Shown here piece after piece: positions 18,132-28,514 of a DNA stretch of 64,000 bases. The notes beneath the pieces are model-generated. The model did no database searches. It saw nothing but the letters and a program-made list of their open reading frames with translations, and was not told the DNA's origin. The first letter of the stretch is position 1. Every line of letters begins with the position of its first letter. This stretch comes from Gammaproteobacteria bacterium. GTDB lineage: Bacteria > Gemmatimonadota > Gemmatimonadetes > Longimicrobiales > Gaopeijiaceae. The DNA is taken from positions 81,133 to 145,132 of the forward strand of contig JAPPMM010000038.1 in assembly GCA_028819075.1 (NCBI GenBank), given 5' to 3'. The translations under genes and the position numbers were made by a program.

Positions 18132-18980
18132 CTAGAAATTCACCACCAGAGCCATGGTGAGCACCCGGTCCGACTTGTCCAGCGGGATGGGCACCTTGCC
18201 CGCAGACTCCCCCTGCATGCTGGTGAGCGGGACGTCGACCAGCGACGGCCGGTTGTCGAACTGGTACTGGAACTTGGCCTGCAGCCCGAAGTGCTCGCTC
18301 ATCGAAACGCCCAGCGAGGTCACCCAGTCCGCGCGCAGGTCCGCCGGATTGAAGCCGTTCTCGTCCACCACCAGGGTGCTCTTCAACTCCGTGTTGTCGG
18401 TCAGCTGGATCTCGTATTCGCCGGAGACCTGGAGTCCGATGAAGGTGTTGGCTGCGTCGGGATCGGGCACCACGTCGTCCTGCCTGGTCACGGTGAGCCC
18501 GTAGGAGCTGCGCAGCTGGTGCACTTCATCCTCCAGCCAGCGCGTCGACATGCCGGCGACCAGCACGTAGCGGCCATCGATGCCGGTGAAGGTGTTGCGG
18601 GTCCATCCAAGCTGGCCGAACACCGACGACCGCTCCGAGAACTCGCGGTCGCCGCGGAAGCGGATGTGGTAGTTCTCTGCGGAAACCCGGGTCTCGCTTT
18701 CCTCTTCGACCCTGTAATCGTCGGCGGTGCCGATGGCGGAGCGCTTGAAGCGGCTGGTGTTGGTGCGCAGAGCTCCGAACTCCAGCCTGGTCTCGGTCCG
18801 CTCCCACTCCGTAATCAGTTCGTTGGCGAGCCCGAACGTGGTCGACTCGGTGTTGCCCCGGGTCTGGATGAAGCTGAACTCGCTGGAGTTGGACCACTCC
18901 GGGGGGAGAGGAATCTGAGGGATCTGAGCGCTGGCGGCGGCGGTGCCAAGCAGAAGCGCGAGCACCAGGGAGAAAGGCAT
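18132..18980 (-). CDS. DUF481 family outer-membrane protein
   Basis: 282-residue predicted outer-membrane beta-barrel of the DUF481/YdiY family. A signal peptide (FSLVLALLLGTAAASAQ) precedes the family start SEFSFIQTRGNTESTTFGL. Alternating-hydrophobicity strands follow to a C-terminal Phe (LTMALVVNF), the usual outer-membrane insertion signal. The ATG at 18980 is preferred to a longer frame because it abuts the signal peptide. It lies 47 bp after the rhodanese gene and 82 bp before the LVIVD gene. That last gap holds an imperfect hairpin (18107-18127) with an A/T run about 15 bp beyond it, so partial termination is possible. Confidence 0.8.
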   Translation of the reverse strand: MPFSLVLALLLGTAAASAQIPQIPLPPEWSNSSEFSFIQTRGNTESTTFGLANELITEWERTETRLEFGALRTNTSRFKRSAIGTADDYRVEEESETRVSAENYHIRFRGDREFSERSSVFGQLGWTRNTFTGIDGRYVLVAGMSTRWLEDEVHQLRSSYGLTVTRQDDVVPDPDAANTFIGLQVSGEYEIQLTDNTELKSTLVVDENGFNPADLRADWVTSLGVSMSEHFGLQAKFQYQFDNRPSLVDVPLTSMQGESAGKVPIPLDKSDRVLTMALVVNF

Positions 18981-19027
18981 GCAGCCGCCCACCCCCGGCG
19001 GGCGCCCAGTCGACAAACGACCTCGTG

Positions 19028-19483
19028 TTACCAAACGCCCTCGTATCCGTCCGCGGCGAGATTCCACCTGGGCCCGTACACGTGAAGCCTCGTCGTCTGT
19101 GACGAGCCGTCGGTGAGTTCGCCGCCCGCGTGCGTCCAGGCGAGCAGGCTTCCCTCCAGGTTCAGCACCGGCACGCCCTTCCTGCTCATGCGGCGTGCGT
19201 ACTTCGAGCTCCGCGCGCCCACAGTGCAGTAGGCGACCACGGTACAGTCTCCCAGTTCCTCGAGCTGGCCCTCGAACTCCTCGGGGATGATCGCTCCGGG
19301 CAGGGTGGACACCGCCCGTTCCGCCGGAGAGCGCACGTCGACGAGCACGGTATCGTTGGCGGGCAAGCGCTCGCGGAGCTCCGCCGCGCTGATGGTCCTG
19401 ACCTCGGGAAAGCGACGGCCGACCTGCGAAATCATCCTCTCCAGCGCCCGCCTTCTGTCTTCCTGCGAAGCCGCGTTCTTCAC
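19028..19483 (-). CDS. Rhodanese-like domain protein
   Basis: 151-residue cytoplasmic rhodanese-fold protein, a sulfur or phosphate transferase. The family signatures are TVLVDVRSPAERAVSTLPGA (~45-64) and the active-site loop VAYCTVGARSSKYA with Cys86. The GTG start is supported by GGGGA six bases upstream; an internal ATG (19435) is a weaker alternative. There is no signal peptide. It follows the formyltransferase-like gene by 55 bp. The sulfur acceptor is unknown. Confidence 0.83.
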   Translation of the reverse strand: MKNAASQEDRRRALERMISQVGRRFPEVRTISAAELRERLPANDTVLVDVRSPAERAVSTLPGAIIPEEFEGQLEELGDCTVVAYCTVGARSSKYARRMSRKGVPVLNLEGSLLAWTHAGGELTDGSSQTTRLHVYGPRWNLAADGYEGVW

Positions 19484-19538
19484 GCCGTGTCCCCTGGTCC
19501 CAGGTGCATGCAGCCGTCTCTCGAATACGTTCCGTCCA

Positions 19539-20453
19539 TCAAATGAAGAACATGCCTTTTGCCAACCCGGCCGACTCCGCCCACTCGCCCGCGGCCATCT
19601 TCTTCCCCCCTTCGGGCCGCACCTTGGCGATCAGCAACTGGCCGTCGGGTGCCGCGACGCGAATCCCCTTCGGGCCGATGCCGGTGACCTGCCCCGGGCG
19701 AATCGAAAGCGCCTCGTCGATCCGCGAAGCGCCGTAGAGCTTGACCCAGGCGCCGTTGAACGTACTCCACGCCCCCGGCTGGGGATCCGCGCCGCGCACG
19801 AGGTTCCACGTCCGGCGCAGCGGCAGATTCCAGGACACCCGCACGTGCTCGTGTTTGCACCATCCCTCGTAGGTGGCCGCGGAATGATCCTGCGGGATCT
19901 TAGGCGCCTCGCCCGCGCGCACCAGGTCCACGCCCTCGAGCATGGCGTCGACGCCCATGGGGAAGAGGTGGTTGAAGTAGAGGCTGCCCAGGGTGTGATC
20001 CCCGACATCGACTTCCTTCTGAAGGAGAATCGGGCCCTCGTCGAGCCCGTCGTCGGGCCAGAAGATCGAGAGTCCCGTCTTCTCCCTGCCCCAGATGATG
20101 GGCCAGTTGATGGAGCTGGGGCCGCGATGGAGCGGGAGCAGCGAGGGGTGATACTGGATGGTCCCGTGGGTCGGGATGTCGAGGGCCTGCTCGGGCACGA
20201 AGAGGGTCACGTAGGCCATCACCCCCAGATCGGGGCGAAGCGCCTTCATCTGAGCCCAGGTGTCCTCGTTCTTGAAGGAGGAGGGCTGGAAGAGGGGCAG
20301 GCCGTGTTGGCGGGCCGCTTCCGCGAGGGGGTCGGGGCGCTGACCGGGCTTTTCGGGACGGGTGTAGACGCCCACGATGTCCTCGCCGCGCTCGACCAGC
20401 GCCTTGAGGACGCTCGCGCCGAAGGCCTGCTGGCCGTTGACGATGATTCTCAT
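19539..20453 (-). CDS. Stand-alone 10-formyl-THF hydrolase/formyltransferase-like protein
   Basis: 304-residue protein of the formyltransferase fold. It resembles the N-terminal hydrolase domain of 10-formyltetrahydrofolate dehydrogenase (ALDH1L1) more than bacterial Met-tRNA formyltransferase. The shared block is HGTIQYHPSLLPLHRG and SINW, then LSIFWPDDGLDEGPILLQKE. The catalytic pair falls at His102 and Asp138, the same 36-residue spacing as His106/Asp142 in ALDH1L1. The C-terminal part is a formyltransferase C-domain (IRPGQVTGIGPKGIRVAAPDG). It starts 3 bp after the stop of the S9 peptidase. The aldehyde dehydrogenase half is absent here. A methionyl-tRNA formyltransferase paralogue is the main alternative. 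Confidence 0.78.
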   Translation of the reverse strand: MRIIVNGQQAFGASVLKALVERGEDIVGVYTRPEKPGQRPDPLAEAARQHGLPLFQPSSFKNEDTWAQMKALRPDLGVMAYVTLFVPEQALDIPTHGTIQYHPSLLPLHRGPSSINWPIIWGREKTGLSIFWPDDGLDEGPILLQKEVDVGDHTLGSLYFNHLFPMGVDAMLEGVDLVRAGEAPKIPQDHSAATYEGWCKHEHVRVSWNLPLRRTWNLVRGADPQPGAWSTFNGAWVKLYGASRIDEALSIRPGQVTGIGPKGIRVAAPDGQLLIAKVRPEGGKKMAAGEWAESAGLAKGMFFI

Positions 20454-20456
20454 CCT

Positions 20457-22496
20457 TCAGCTCACCGGACGGTTGGCGTTCATGACCCAGCGGTCGTACC
20501 AGGCGAGGTAGCGCTCGTAGCGGTCCTTCTGGTAGCTGGGGACGCGGATGCCGTGGCTCTGGCCCGGATAGACCACGAGCTGGGTGGGCACGCCCCGCCG
20601 GCGCAGCGCCTGGTAGAGCTGCTCGGAGTTGAGGATGGGCACGTTCCAGTCGACCTCTCCGCCCATGATGAGGGTCGGGGTGGTGACCTCGTGCACCTTG
20701 TTGAAGGGGCTGATGCGCTCCCAGTTGTCGCGGTTGTCGCCCTCCCAGGGGAGCCCGAGCTCGGCCTCCCACTGCCGCTGGTAGTGGTCGTGCCCGTAGT
20801 TGGCGATGTAGAGCACTTCGCTGGCCCCGGTGATGGCGCCCTCGAAGCGGTCGGTCTGGGTGATGACGTAGTTGGTGAGGATACCGCCGTACGACCAGCC
20901 GCCCACGCCGAGCCGGTCGGGGTCGGTCCAGCCCTGCTGGATGGCGTAGTCGATGCCCGCCATCACGTCCTTGAAGTCGGGGTTGCCCCAGTCCGCCCAC
21001 AGTGCCGCCGAGAAGTCCTGTCCGTAGCCGGACGAGCCGCGCGGGTTGGTGCGCACGACCACGTAGCCGTGGGCCGCGAAGAGCTGCGACTCGAACTGGA
21101 AGGAGTGGCTGTACTGGGAGACCGGGCCCCCGTGGATGCGCAGGATGGTGGGATAGGCCCGTCCTTCCTCGTAGTCAGGCGGGAAGGTGACGAACCCCTC
21201 GACTTCGATCCCGCCCTCGGAGGGGAACTGGATGTTGCGGGTCTCGGCGATGTTGACCGTCTCGAGGAAGTCGTCGTTGTGGCCCGTGATGCGGCGGAGC
21301 GAGGCTTGTCCGTCATCGAAGTCCTCGACGGCGTAGATCTCGCCGGGGCGGTCCAGGTGGTTGACCAGGGCCGCGAAGGTGCCGCCGCGCCCGTCGAAAC
21401 CCGAAGCCGACAGTCCTCCGGAAACCGGCCGCTCCAGATCCGAGCCGTCGGGACGAATGCGGGCGATGTGGTTTTCGGAGGAGTCCTCGAGCCCGAACCA
21501 GATCCATTCGCCGTCCGGCGAGAAGCGCGGGGAACGCACGTTGCGGTCCAGCTCCGTGGTGAGCAGGCGGGGCTCGCCCCCGTCCGCCGAGACCACGGCG
21601 AGGTGCGTGGTGGCGTACCAGATCAGGTCGGGGCGGATACCGGTGGAATAGGCGATCCAGCGTCCGTCCGGGCTCCACTGCGGTGAGCCGTCGGAACCGG
21701 GGTTGGTTGTGATTTGCCGGGGAGCGTCGGTGGGCTCCTCCAGGTCCGCCGAGACCACCCAGATGTCGTTGTTGGCGTTCAGGTCGGGATCTTCCGTCCG
21801 GTTGGAGACGAACGCGATCTGCGTGCCGTCCGGGCTCCAGACGCCCAGGGACTCATTCCAGCGCCCGGTGGTGAGCTGCCGCAACTCCTTGGCATCGATC
21901 TTGTAGACATACAGGTGCGTCATGCGTGAGCCGGTCAGGTATCCGGCTCCGTCCCGCTTGAACTGGATGCGGTCGATGACCCACGGATCCTGGGGAGCGT
22001 TGGGCTTCGCATCCTCATTCTCTTCCTCGGCATCGCGGATGGTGAGGAGGAGGCGCGTGCCGTCGGGCGACCAGCGGTATCCGCCGACGCCCTGCTCGAC
22101 GTCGGTCAGGGGGAAGGCTTCGCCGCCGCGCCGGTCGAGCGCCCACACCTGGGTCGGGTCGCCGTCGCGCGCCGCCGTGAAGGTGAGGTATCGGCCGTCC
22201 GGGCTCCAGGCGGGGGAGCCGGCAGACTGCTTGTCGCGCGTGAGCGGGACGGGGTCGCCGCCCGCGACCGGCGCCATGTAGACGCGGGTATAGGAGCGTT
22301 CATCCTCCAGGGAGGTGCGAGAGACCGTGTACGCGACCCAGTCGCCCTCGGGACTGACCACCGGCGAGCCGACGTTCTCCAGCTCGAACAGATCGTCGAC
22401 CGTGATGTTGCGCCGCTCCTGCGCGAGCGCGGCCGGGGGCGCGAGCGCCGACGCGAACAACGCGAAGACGAGGGCTGCCGTTGCGAGAGCCTTCAT
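20457..22496 (-). CDS. Exported S9-family prolyl oligopeptidase/acylaminoacyl peptidase
   Basis: 679-residue exported serine peptidase with a signal peptide (MKALATAALVFALFASALA). A TolB-like propeller (repeats of the form WSPDGRYLTFTA) occupies ~40-400, and the alpha/beta-hydrolase domain follows. The catalytic triad is visible as Ser535 in GGWSYGG, Asp in GGEVDWNVP and His in GQSHGI. The ATG at 22496 is chosen because it begins the signal peptide; 107 upstream in-frame residues are not family-like. It is first in the long leftward series ending at 12.6 kb. It should cleave short peptides in the periplasm. Confidence 0.9.
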   Translation of the reverse strand: MKALATAALVFALFASALAPPAALAQERRNITVDDLFELENVGSPVVSPEGDWVAYTVSRTSLEDERSYTRVYMAPVAGGDPVPLTRDKQSAGSPAWSPDGRYLTFTAARDGDPTQVWALDRRGGEAFPLTDVEQGVGGYRWSPDGTRLLLTIRDAEEENEDAKPNAPQDPWVIDRIQFKRDGAGYLTGSRMTHLYVYKIDAKELRQLTTGRWNESLGVWSPDGTQIAFVSNRTEDPDLNANNDIWVVSADLEEPTDAPRQITTNPGSDGSPQWSPDGRWIAYSTGIRPDLIWYATTHLAVVSADGGEPRLLTTELDRNVRSPRFSPDGEWIWFGLEDSSENHIARIRPDGSDLERPVSGGLSASGFDGRGGTFAALVNHLDRPGEIYAVEDFDDGQASLRRITGHNDDFLETVNIAETRNIQFPSEGGIEVEGFVTFPPDYEEGRAYPTILRIHGGPVSQYSHSFQFESQLFAAHGYVVVRTNPRGSSGYGQDFSAALWADWGNPDFKDVMAGIDYAIQQGWTDPDRLGVGGWSYGGILTNYVITQTDRFEGAITGASEVLYIANYGHDHYQRQWEAELGLPWEGDNRDNWERISPFNKVHEVTTPTLIMGGEVDWNVPILNSEQLYQALRRRGVPTQLVVYPGQSHGIRVPSYQKDRYERYLAWYDRWVMNANRPVS

Positions 22497-22719
22497 GATG
22501 AACTCCTGTACAGATTGAGTGACGATCCTGACCGAGAGGGAGGCGAAGATGAGTGATGAAGCCGGGGGAATCCGGGCGCACGCAAGAATAACAGCGACTG
22601 AACGGAGGGCGCGACCCGAATCGGCCGCGCGCCTGAAGCGCATGGAGGCAGCGATGACGATGGGGGGATCGGAAGTGTCCACCGCGGTGGACAGTGCCGC
22701 ACCCGGGAGAGTCGGCGGA

Positions 22720-23127
22720 GTGGCACTTTTCCTCATGCGGGCGATGCTGGTGACTGCGGTGACCGCGCTCGCCACCGCATGCGCCGCCCGCGCCGGCGAG
22801 GGGAACCCGGCCATCACGCCCGGCCTCGAGAATCAGATCGAGATCCGGATCATCAACAACAACTTCAGCGATGCGCGGATGTACGCGGTGCACCAGCGCG
22901 GGCGCGAGTACATCGGCATGCTCACGGGGAAGACCGAGGCCAACTACACTCTCGACTGGGATATCTCGCAGACGCTCTCGATCGAGATCTCGCTGCTCGC
23001 GGGCGGCACCTGCACGACGGAGGAACTGATCGTGGATCCCGGCGAGGCCCTCTTCCTGAGCATCGATTCCACGCTGGCCACGATGACCAACTGTCGGCCG
23101 ACCGCGACGGGGATCGGCGGGGGTTAG
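22720..23127 (+). CDS. Small putative lipoprotein, unknown family
   Basis: About 135 residues with an N-terminal hydrophobic segment ending in a lipobox-like ALATAC, then a soluble domain with [19 protein letters not shown] do not recognise the family; the compact all-beta pattern resembles small exported domains of unknown function. Start choice is uncertain. GTG 22720 has GGGAGA nine bases upstream; ATG 22735 is the alternative; a frame open from 22519 lacks support. Its TAG stop overlaps the TAA of the convergent DprA-like gene, leaving no room for a separate terminator. Confidence 0.6.
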   Translation: MALFLMRAMLVTAVTALATACAARAGEGNPAITPGLENQIEIRIINNNFSDARMYAVHQRGREYIGMLTGKTEANYTLDWDISQTLSIEISLLAGGTCTTEELIVDPGEALFLSIDSTLATMTNCRPTATGIGGG

Positions 23128-24557
23128 TTGCCGGTTGGCGTCAGGCCGAGTTCCTTGAGGTGATCACGGCCCACTTGGGTTAGCCGAAACCGCTGGTTGA
23201 CGCTGCTTGGCTTCTCGGGAATCGTCATCTCGATCCAGCCCTGCTCAAGGCAGGGCTTGAGATACCGCTTACGCAGGTTTCCGAGGTTCCGGAGCCCCAA
23301 CGCGGTCAAGATGTCTTGGCGGCTCATGTCGCCCGAGATGGACAGCAGCAGTTTCTCTCGAGGTGTGGCGAGGGAAGCAGTCTCAGCCAACTCGGGTCGG
23401 TGCTCGACGGCAGCGGTTAACGTACCGTCCTCCGGTCCATCGCTGGTCGCGTCCTCGCCTTGTGCCTTGGTCGACTGGTCCGGCCGATCCTCCCGTACTT
23501 CCGAGGACTCGGCAAGGGAAAGATCGTACTGCCCGGATTTGGTTGGAGCAGATGCGGGGGACTGATCTTCGAGGGGTTCACCTCGGAGAACTCGTTCCAA
23601 TTCGTCTGGTGTCCGGGGATTCGGCCATGACGTGGCACCACGGTCAAGCAGGCCTTCGAGGCCTTTGGAGCGCCTGCCGCTGGCGCGCACGTAAACCGAC
23701 ACGAACCTCAGCTTGTCCAGTTGGTCGGTTGCCCCTGCCCAGGTACCCCCATGCCCATGGTCCGAGTTTACCACAAGGGCGGCGTCCGACAGCGCGTAGA
23801 TGAGCTTGTTGCGCTGCATGGCATGGCCCACCACGAAGCGGGCTGCGGGATCGTAGGGACAAACAAGCACCAGTTGTCCCTCCATCAGGGCACTGCGGTT
23901 TCCTCGGTTCAGGGCCGCCCGTTCGAGCCCGTTGGCCAGGACGCCGACCGACCGACCTCCTGCCTCCAACGCACCCCTCATCGCGGCCTGGTCGACTCCG
24001 CGCGCGCAGCCGGAGATGATCGTCGTGTTGGCTTCAGCGCTGAGCTTGCCAACGTCTTCCGTGTACTCGATGAGGTCTTCCTTGACCTTCCTGGAACCCA
24101 CAACCGCCAGCCCGCCACCGTCCAGAATCGTGCGATCCCCGCACCCGTAGAGGACCGGCGGGGCGTTTCCTCGCATCCGGGTCTTCAGCTTTCGCGGATA
24201 GTCCGGATCAGCCCGGGTAACCACCCACAGGGCGCGGGTACGCCATCGTTCGACCGCCTGCGCCAGGAGGAATCCGCGGCCAAGAAGCCGGTGAATTCGC
24301 TCGGCGTCCAGGCTGGCGAGGGATTCCCGCACCGTTTCCCGAGCGTCACTACCGAGCAAATCGGCTGGCTCGCGGCGGATGGCCCGAAGCCGCTTGGCGA
24401 AATCGCGATACTCAGCGGTGCTCAGTGGACGCAGCTTGGCCGCACCCACGCTCCCTCGCTGGGTCCGCGGCCTCGGAGGGCGTCTCCGCCGGCCCGCGAG
24501 CAACGGCGCGGTCAACAGCAGAATCGCCTGCGCGTTCGGGCTGAGATCGGCGTTCAT
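23124..24557 (-). CDS. Divergent DprA-like (SLOG fold) protein with winged-helix tail
   Basis: 477-residue protein with a DprA/Smf Rossmann core: [10 protein letters not shown] at ~151-160, [12 protein letters not shown] at 181-192, VLANGLE at 206-212 and [19 protein letters not shown] at 248-266. Competence DprA loads RecA onto single-stranded DNA. Here the fold is flanked by an unusual basic N-terminus, a long acidic linker (~345-410) and a C-terminal winged helix ([20 protein letters not shown]). The ATG at 24557 is chosen because it overlaps the stop of the helicase-PRTase gene as TGATG. Pairing with a helicase-phosphoribosyltransferase recalls ShosTA-like defence modules (PRTase plus DprA homologue) rather than natural transformation. 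Defence is an inference. Confidence 0.8.
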   Translation of the reverse strand: MNADLSPNAQAILLLTAPLLAGRRRRPPRPRTQRGSVGAAKLRPLSTAEYRDFAKRLRAIRREPADLLGSDARETVRESLASLDAERIHRLLGRGFLLAQAVERWRTRALWVVTRADPDYPRKLKTRMRGNAPPVLYGCGDRTILDGGGLAVVGSRKVKEDLIEYTEDVGKLSAEANTTIISGCARGVDQAAMRGALEAGGRSVGVLANGLERAALNRGNRSALMEGQLVLVCPYDPAARFVVGHAMQRNKLIYALSDAALVVNSDHGHGGTWAGATDQLDKLRFVSVYVRASGRRSKGLEGLLDRGATSWPNPRTPDELERVLRGEPLEDQSPASAPTKSGQYDLSLAESSEVREDRPDQSTKAQGEDATSDGPEDGTLTAAVEHRPELAETASLATPREKLLLSISGDMSRQDILTALGLRNLGNLRKRYLKPCLEQGWIEMTIPEKPSSVNQRFRLTQVGRDHLKELGLTPTGN

Positions 24558-26635
24558 CAGCTCCCTCGCAGTGATGAGAGGGCGAGCGGCCACACCTCGC
24601 CGCTTCCGTGGCGGCGCAAGAGCCATGCGGCCACGGTGAAGGTCCAGCGCGAACCGACGACATCGTCCACCAGAAGAACGGGCCCAGGCAGTGGCTCCTC
24701 GTGCACTTCCAGCACACCATCGAGGTTTAGTGCCTGCTGCAGGCTGTTGGCCATCGACTTTTGCTCTTCGGGCTCACCGGTCTGTTGGAGGACTGCGCGA
24801 AACGGCAAGCGCAGGGCACGTGCAAGCCGTCGGGCAAAGTCTGGAACCAGATCCGGGTGCCGGCGCGAGGGTATGCAGGTGATCCACTCCGGTGCAGATT
24901 GCGGCCTCCATCGTTGCAGCAGCCGGACGCAGGCGTCAACAAGTTCATCGTCGAATCTTCCTGCGTGTTTTCCCTGCCGGACCAACTCGCCCCATCCCCC
25001 ATCGCGCCACACGGAGAGCGCCCTCCCTTCGTTCGCACGAAGCTCATCGGGAATCTTCCCCTTGATCTCGTATTGGGGCAATCCGCCAGCTGGCCACATC
25101 TTGCGCGGCTCGATCACCAGAGCCCGGCGGCGGAGGAATGCCACGGCCTCTCGCACGAGAACAGGGGCAACGCTCGTGGACAGTAACGGCAGATCCGGCG
25201 GTTCAAACGCTTCAGGGTCACCGTCGAGCGCTCGAACCAGGAATTCCATGTGTCCAGACCGGAGTGCGACGTATTCCTGCATCTCACGCTGCTCCTCTCG
25301 TCGCAACTCGGTCAATCGCTCGGCGCGGTCCCAGAAGGCCTGTCCCAGGGTTGCCGCCGTAAGCTGCCACTTCGAACCCTGCTTGACGACTGGCGGTGGC
25401 GACTCAAGAGACAGCAGTTTCATCGTCTGCTTGATACGGCCACCGCTGATGTTAAGGCTACGCCGCAGATCTGTTGGCGTTGCCCCCTGCGGTGACTCTT
25501 CGAGCGTGTCGATCACTCGTTGTACCTGATTGCGGGTAGGGAATGCGGTGTCGATGAAGTAGTCCGTGATGTCCGTCTCCTCGTCTCCGCTCAGCAGCAC
25601 TCCGTAGGCGGTCTCCAGAGCCCGCCCGGCGCGGCCTACCTGCTGGTAGTAGAACACGACGGACCCCGGCGTCTGGTAGTGGATCACGAAACCGAGGTCG
25701 GGCTTGTCGAATCCCATGCCTAATGCGACGGTCGCAACCAGGGCCTTGACCTGGTTCTTGAGCAACGCACGTTCCAACTCCTCCTTTTCCTCTGTCTCCT
25801 TCTTCGCCGTATAGGCGTGTACGTCCAGACCCTGTGATTGGAGCCACTCCGCCACCAGCTCCGCATCGCGGACGGTCAGCGTGTAGATGATTCCGTGACC
25901 TGCAAGTTGCGGGACCGTCCCGGCGAGCCAAGCCAGCCGCTCCTCCTGACGACGTAGCCGGATCGTTTGCAGAAAGAGGGACGGCCGCGACAAGCTGCCT
26001 TGGTGGACCGTCAAATCGGGTCCGAGGACCTCCCGGAGGTCCTGCATTACGCGGTGATTCGCCGTGGCTGTCGTTGCGAGGAGTCTCAGGTTTCGGGGGA
26101 GCGTCCGGGCCATGCGTTCGATCAGTCGGTAGTCGGGCCGGAAATCGTGCCCCCAGTCGGAGATGCAGTGCGCCTCGTCAATGACGAGCAACGCAATGCG
26201 CTCGGCCATGTGGGAGAGGACATCGTCACGAAAGTGCTCGTTGGCCAATCGCTCCGGGGCAACCAGCAGGAGGTCCACCTCGTCACGGACCAGGAGTTCT
26301 TCCACCTCGGGCCATTCGTTCATGTTGGCCGAGGTTATCCACTCGGCACGGACTCCCATCCGCTTCGCGGCGGAAATCTGGTTACGCATCAAGGCGAGCA
26401 AGGGAGAGATCAAGAGGGTCGGTCCAGCCCCCATTTCCCGCAGCAGCTTGGTCGCGATGAAGTAGACGAAGCTCTTGCCCCAACCCGTCTTCTGCACAAC
26501 GAGGAGTCGGCCGTCGCCTCTAACCACATGGCGGACTGCTTCTTCCTGTCCAGGGCGGAATCCGGCATCAGGAAGACCAGTACCAATTCTGAGTAGTCCA
26601 AGAGCACGGCTGCCATCGTATCTTGATCGCCACAT
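24557..26635 (-). CDS. RecQ-like helicase fused to a ComF-like phosphoribosyltransferase
   Basis: 692-residue two-part enzyme. Residues ~20-370 are a RecQ-type SF2 helicase: Walker A QKTGWGKS (48-55), DEAH (153-156) followed by the RecQ aromatic loop [20 protein letters not shown], and motif [12 protein letters not shown] winged-helix-like segment lies at ~395-450; the zinc and HRDC domains of housekeeping RecQ are not evident. The C-terminus (~575-692) is a type I phosphoribosyltransferase with [20 protein letters not shown] and the PRPP loop [13 protein letters not shown]. The ATG at 26635 is preferred to a 17-residue extension. It is coupled to the DprA-like gene by TGATG. Helicase, ComFC-like PRTase and DprA together mirror the competence trio ComFA/ComFC/DprA. 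Confidence 0.85.
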   Translation of the reverse strand: MWRSRYDGSRALGLLRIGTGLPDAGFRPGQEEAVRHVVRGDGRLLVVQKTGWGKSFVYFIATKLLREMGAGPTLLISPLLALMRNQISAAKRMGVRAEWITSANMNEWPEVEELLVRDEVDLLLVAPERLANEHFRDDVLSHMAERIALLVIDEAHCISDWGHDFRPDYRLIERMARTLPRNLRLLATTATANHRVMQDLREVLGPDLTVHQGSLSRPSLFLQTIRLRRQEERLAWLAGTVPQLAGHGIIYTLTVRDAELVAEWLQSQGLDVHAYTAKKETEEKEELERALLKNQVKALVATVALGMGFDKPDLGFVIHYQTPGSVVFYYQQVGRAGRALETAYGVLLSGDEETDITDYFIDTAFPTRNQVQRVIDTLEESPQGATPTDLRRSLNISGGRIKQTMKLLSLESPPPVVKQGSKWQLTAATLGQAFWDRAERLTELRREEQREMQEYVALRSGHMEFLVRALDGDPEAFEPPDLPLLSTSVAPVLVREAVAFLRRRALVIEPRKMWPAGGLPQYEIKGKIPDELRANEGRALSVWRDGGWGELVRQGKHAGRFDDELVDACVRLLQRWRPQSAPEWITCIPSRRHPDLVPDFARRLARALRLPFRAVLQQTGEPEEQKSMANSLQQALNLDGVLEVHEEPLPGPVLLVDDVVGSRWTFTVAAWLLRRHGSGEVWPLALSSLRGS

Positions 26636-26724
26636 GTCAGACTCTCTTGCAGCGGACGTGGACCCCAAGAACGCGAGTGTGCTCAAACAGAATCGCCGGC
26701 GGACTCGCTGTCCGCGTCGAGTCG

Positions 26725-28341
26725 CTAGCCCAGCGGTGGGGCGCTTTCTGGCGGGCGCCGGTGCCCCGTGGCCTGCTCGAAAGCATAGCCGAAGCGAATC
26801 AGCATCCCTTCAGCAAAGGGGCGGCCCAGGAACTCGATGCCGATAGGCAGGCCGTCCGGGGTGAAGCCGGCGGGAACGGTGAGCGCGGGCCAGCCGGTCA
26901 GCGGGCTGAGCAGGCGGTTGTCGCCAAGGCCGTAGTCGTCGGCCGGGGAGGGATTGGTCTCGACGTCCGGGGCGATGAGGGACGGCGGGTGGTCAAAGGT
27001 GGTGTGCACCAGCGCGTCGAGGTCGTGGTCGGCCATCACCTGGTAGATATCCTGGCGGAGCTGGCCGCGGGCCAGCAGGTAGGCCAGATAGCCGGGGTCG
27101 CGGGTGGTCTTTCCGAGTGAGTTCGCCAGCCCGGTCGCCCGCCAGGGCGTCACGCGACCGCTGAGCAGGATGGAGCGCAGGGTGGTGTGGGGCGGGTCGT
27201 CGAGCTCCGCCAGGTAGGCGTCGGTGGCGGTCTCGGTCTCGTGGGAGTTCATGGAGTAGATGGCGTTGACCCCGTCGACTCCGGGGAGGGCCACGCCGTC
27301 CACCACCTCGGCGCCGAGCGCGCGCAGCTGTTCGACGGCCGCATCGACGATCGCGCGAGCCTGCCGGTATCCCTCCGAATCCGTGTCCAGCGCCTGGTCC
27401 ATGGGGTCGCGGATGATGCCGATGCGGGCCCCGTCGAGCCCATCCCCGGAGAGCCCGTCGCTGTAGGAATCGGGAACCTGGCCCGCCGACATCGCGGTCA
27501 CCGGATCGTTGGGGTCGTACCCGGCGATGGCGTCCAGCAGGATGGCCGCGTCCATCACCGTGCGGGTCATCGGCCCCATGGTGTCGGTGGTGGGGTTGGC
27601 GGGCATCATCCCGTAGCGGCTGACCAGCTGGAGGGTGGGCCTGAGCCCGACCAGCGCATGCACCGCCGACGGGCCGCGGATGGAGCCGCCGGTGTCCTCA
27701 CCGATACCGATCATGCCCAGGTTCGCGGCCACGCCCGCGCCCGTCCCCCCGGACGAGCCGCTCGGGTTGCGCCGCGGGTCGTACGGGTTGCGGATGAAGC
27801 CGAAGCCCGAGCCCACGTAGCGCGATGCGAACTCGCCCATGTTGGTCTTGGCGATGATGAGCGCGCCCGCATCCTTCATCCGGGTGACGATGGTGGCGTC
27901 CCGGGAGGACACGAAGTCCGCGAAGAGCGCCGATCCGTATGTGGTGGGCATGTCGCGGGTCTCGACCTGGTCCTTGAGGAGGACGGGGATGCAGTGCAGC
28001 GGCCCGCTGAGTCCGCCGCCGGCGAGGGCCTGATCGAGGCGAGCTGCTTCGTCGAGGGCGGCGGGGTTCAGGTTGGCGATCGTGTTGAGCCGCCGTCCCC
28101 GCTGGTCGTAGGCCTCGATGCGGTCCAGGTAGCCCTGCACCAGTTGCACGCAGGTCAAGTCACCGGAGAGGAAGGCGGCGTGCACCTCGGCGATGGTCGC
28201 CTCCTCGATTTCGAAGTCCTGGGCGAACGTCACGCCCGGCGCGGCCAGGAGCAGGCCTGCGGCCAGCAGGAGCCTGATCGGGCGCAAGGTGCGAGAGCGG
28301 GAGCGAGTCGTCCATGTCACAGGAAGCGATCCGGGATTCAT
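26725..28341 (-). CDS. Exported amidase-signature hydrolase
   Basis: 538-residue amidase-signature family enzyme with an N-terminal signal ([19 protein letters not shown]). The Ser-cisSer-Lys triad is visible: Lys123 in VLLKDQ, the cis-Ser in PSGSSGGT (~194-200) and nucleophile Ser220 in [11 protein letters not shown]. The ATG at 28341 has GGAGAAA six bases upstream and begins just before the signal; a 47-residue longer frame is unsupported. It hydrolyses an amide bond outside the cytoplasm; substrate unknown. It ends 90 bp upstream of the helicase gene, so readthrough is possible. Confidence 0.88.
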   Translation of the reverse strand: MNPGSLPVTWTTRSRSRTLRPIRLLLAAGLLLAAPGVTFAQDFEIEEATIAEVHAAFLSGDLTCVQLVQGYLDRIEAYDQRGRRLNTIANLNPAALDEAARLDQALAGGGLSGPLHCIPVLLKDQVETRDMPTTYGSALFADFVSSRDATIVTRMKDAGALIIAKTNMGEFASRYVGSGFGFIRNPYDPRRNPSGSSGGTGAGVAANLGMIGIGEDTGGSIRGPSAVHALVGLRPTLQLVSRYGMMPANPTTDTMGPMTRTVMDAAILLDAIAGYDPNDPVTAMSAGQVPDSYSDGLSGDGLDGARIGIIRDPMDQALDTDSEGYRQARAIVDAAVEQLRALGAEVVDGVALPGVDGVNAIYSMNSHETETATDAYLAELDDPPHTTLRSILLSGRVTPWRATGLANSLGKTTRDPGYLAYLLARGQLRQDIYQVMADHDLDALVHTTFDHPPSLIAPDVETNPSPADDYGLGDNRLLSPLTGWPALTVPAGFTPDGLPIGIEFLGRPFAEGMLIRFGYAFEQATGHRRPPESAPPLG

Positions 28342-28514
28342 CGGGTTTCTCCGGCGTGGTTGCGCGTTGGCAGAACTCGGTCGCGCGTCGGAAGAAGGGG
28401 GATGGAAGCGGAGCTTGCCGGTTCCGCGAGGGCGCTGACGATTGCCCCGGGCATCCGGCTCCAACACTATCGTGTCCATCACGCATCCTCCACAACCTGG
28501 CAGAGACCGAAGAC

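Noticed and set aside
19287..21686. 799-codon plus-strand frame over the rhodanese, formyltransferase-like and S9 genes
   Set aside because: Shadow frame; the opposite strand carries complete catalytic signatures.
23124..26635. Natural competence locus
   Set aside because: The helicase is RecQ-like rather than ComFA-like and the DprA is divergent and fused to extra parts; no comEA/comEC or pilus genes are nearby.
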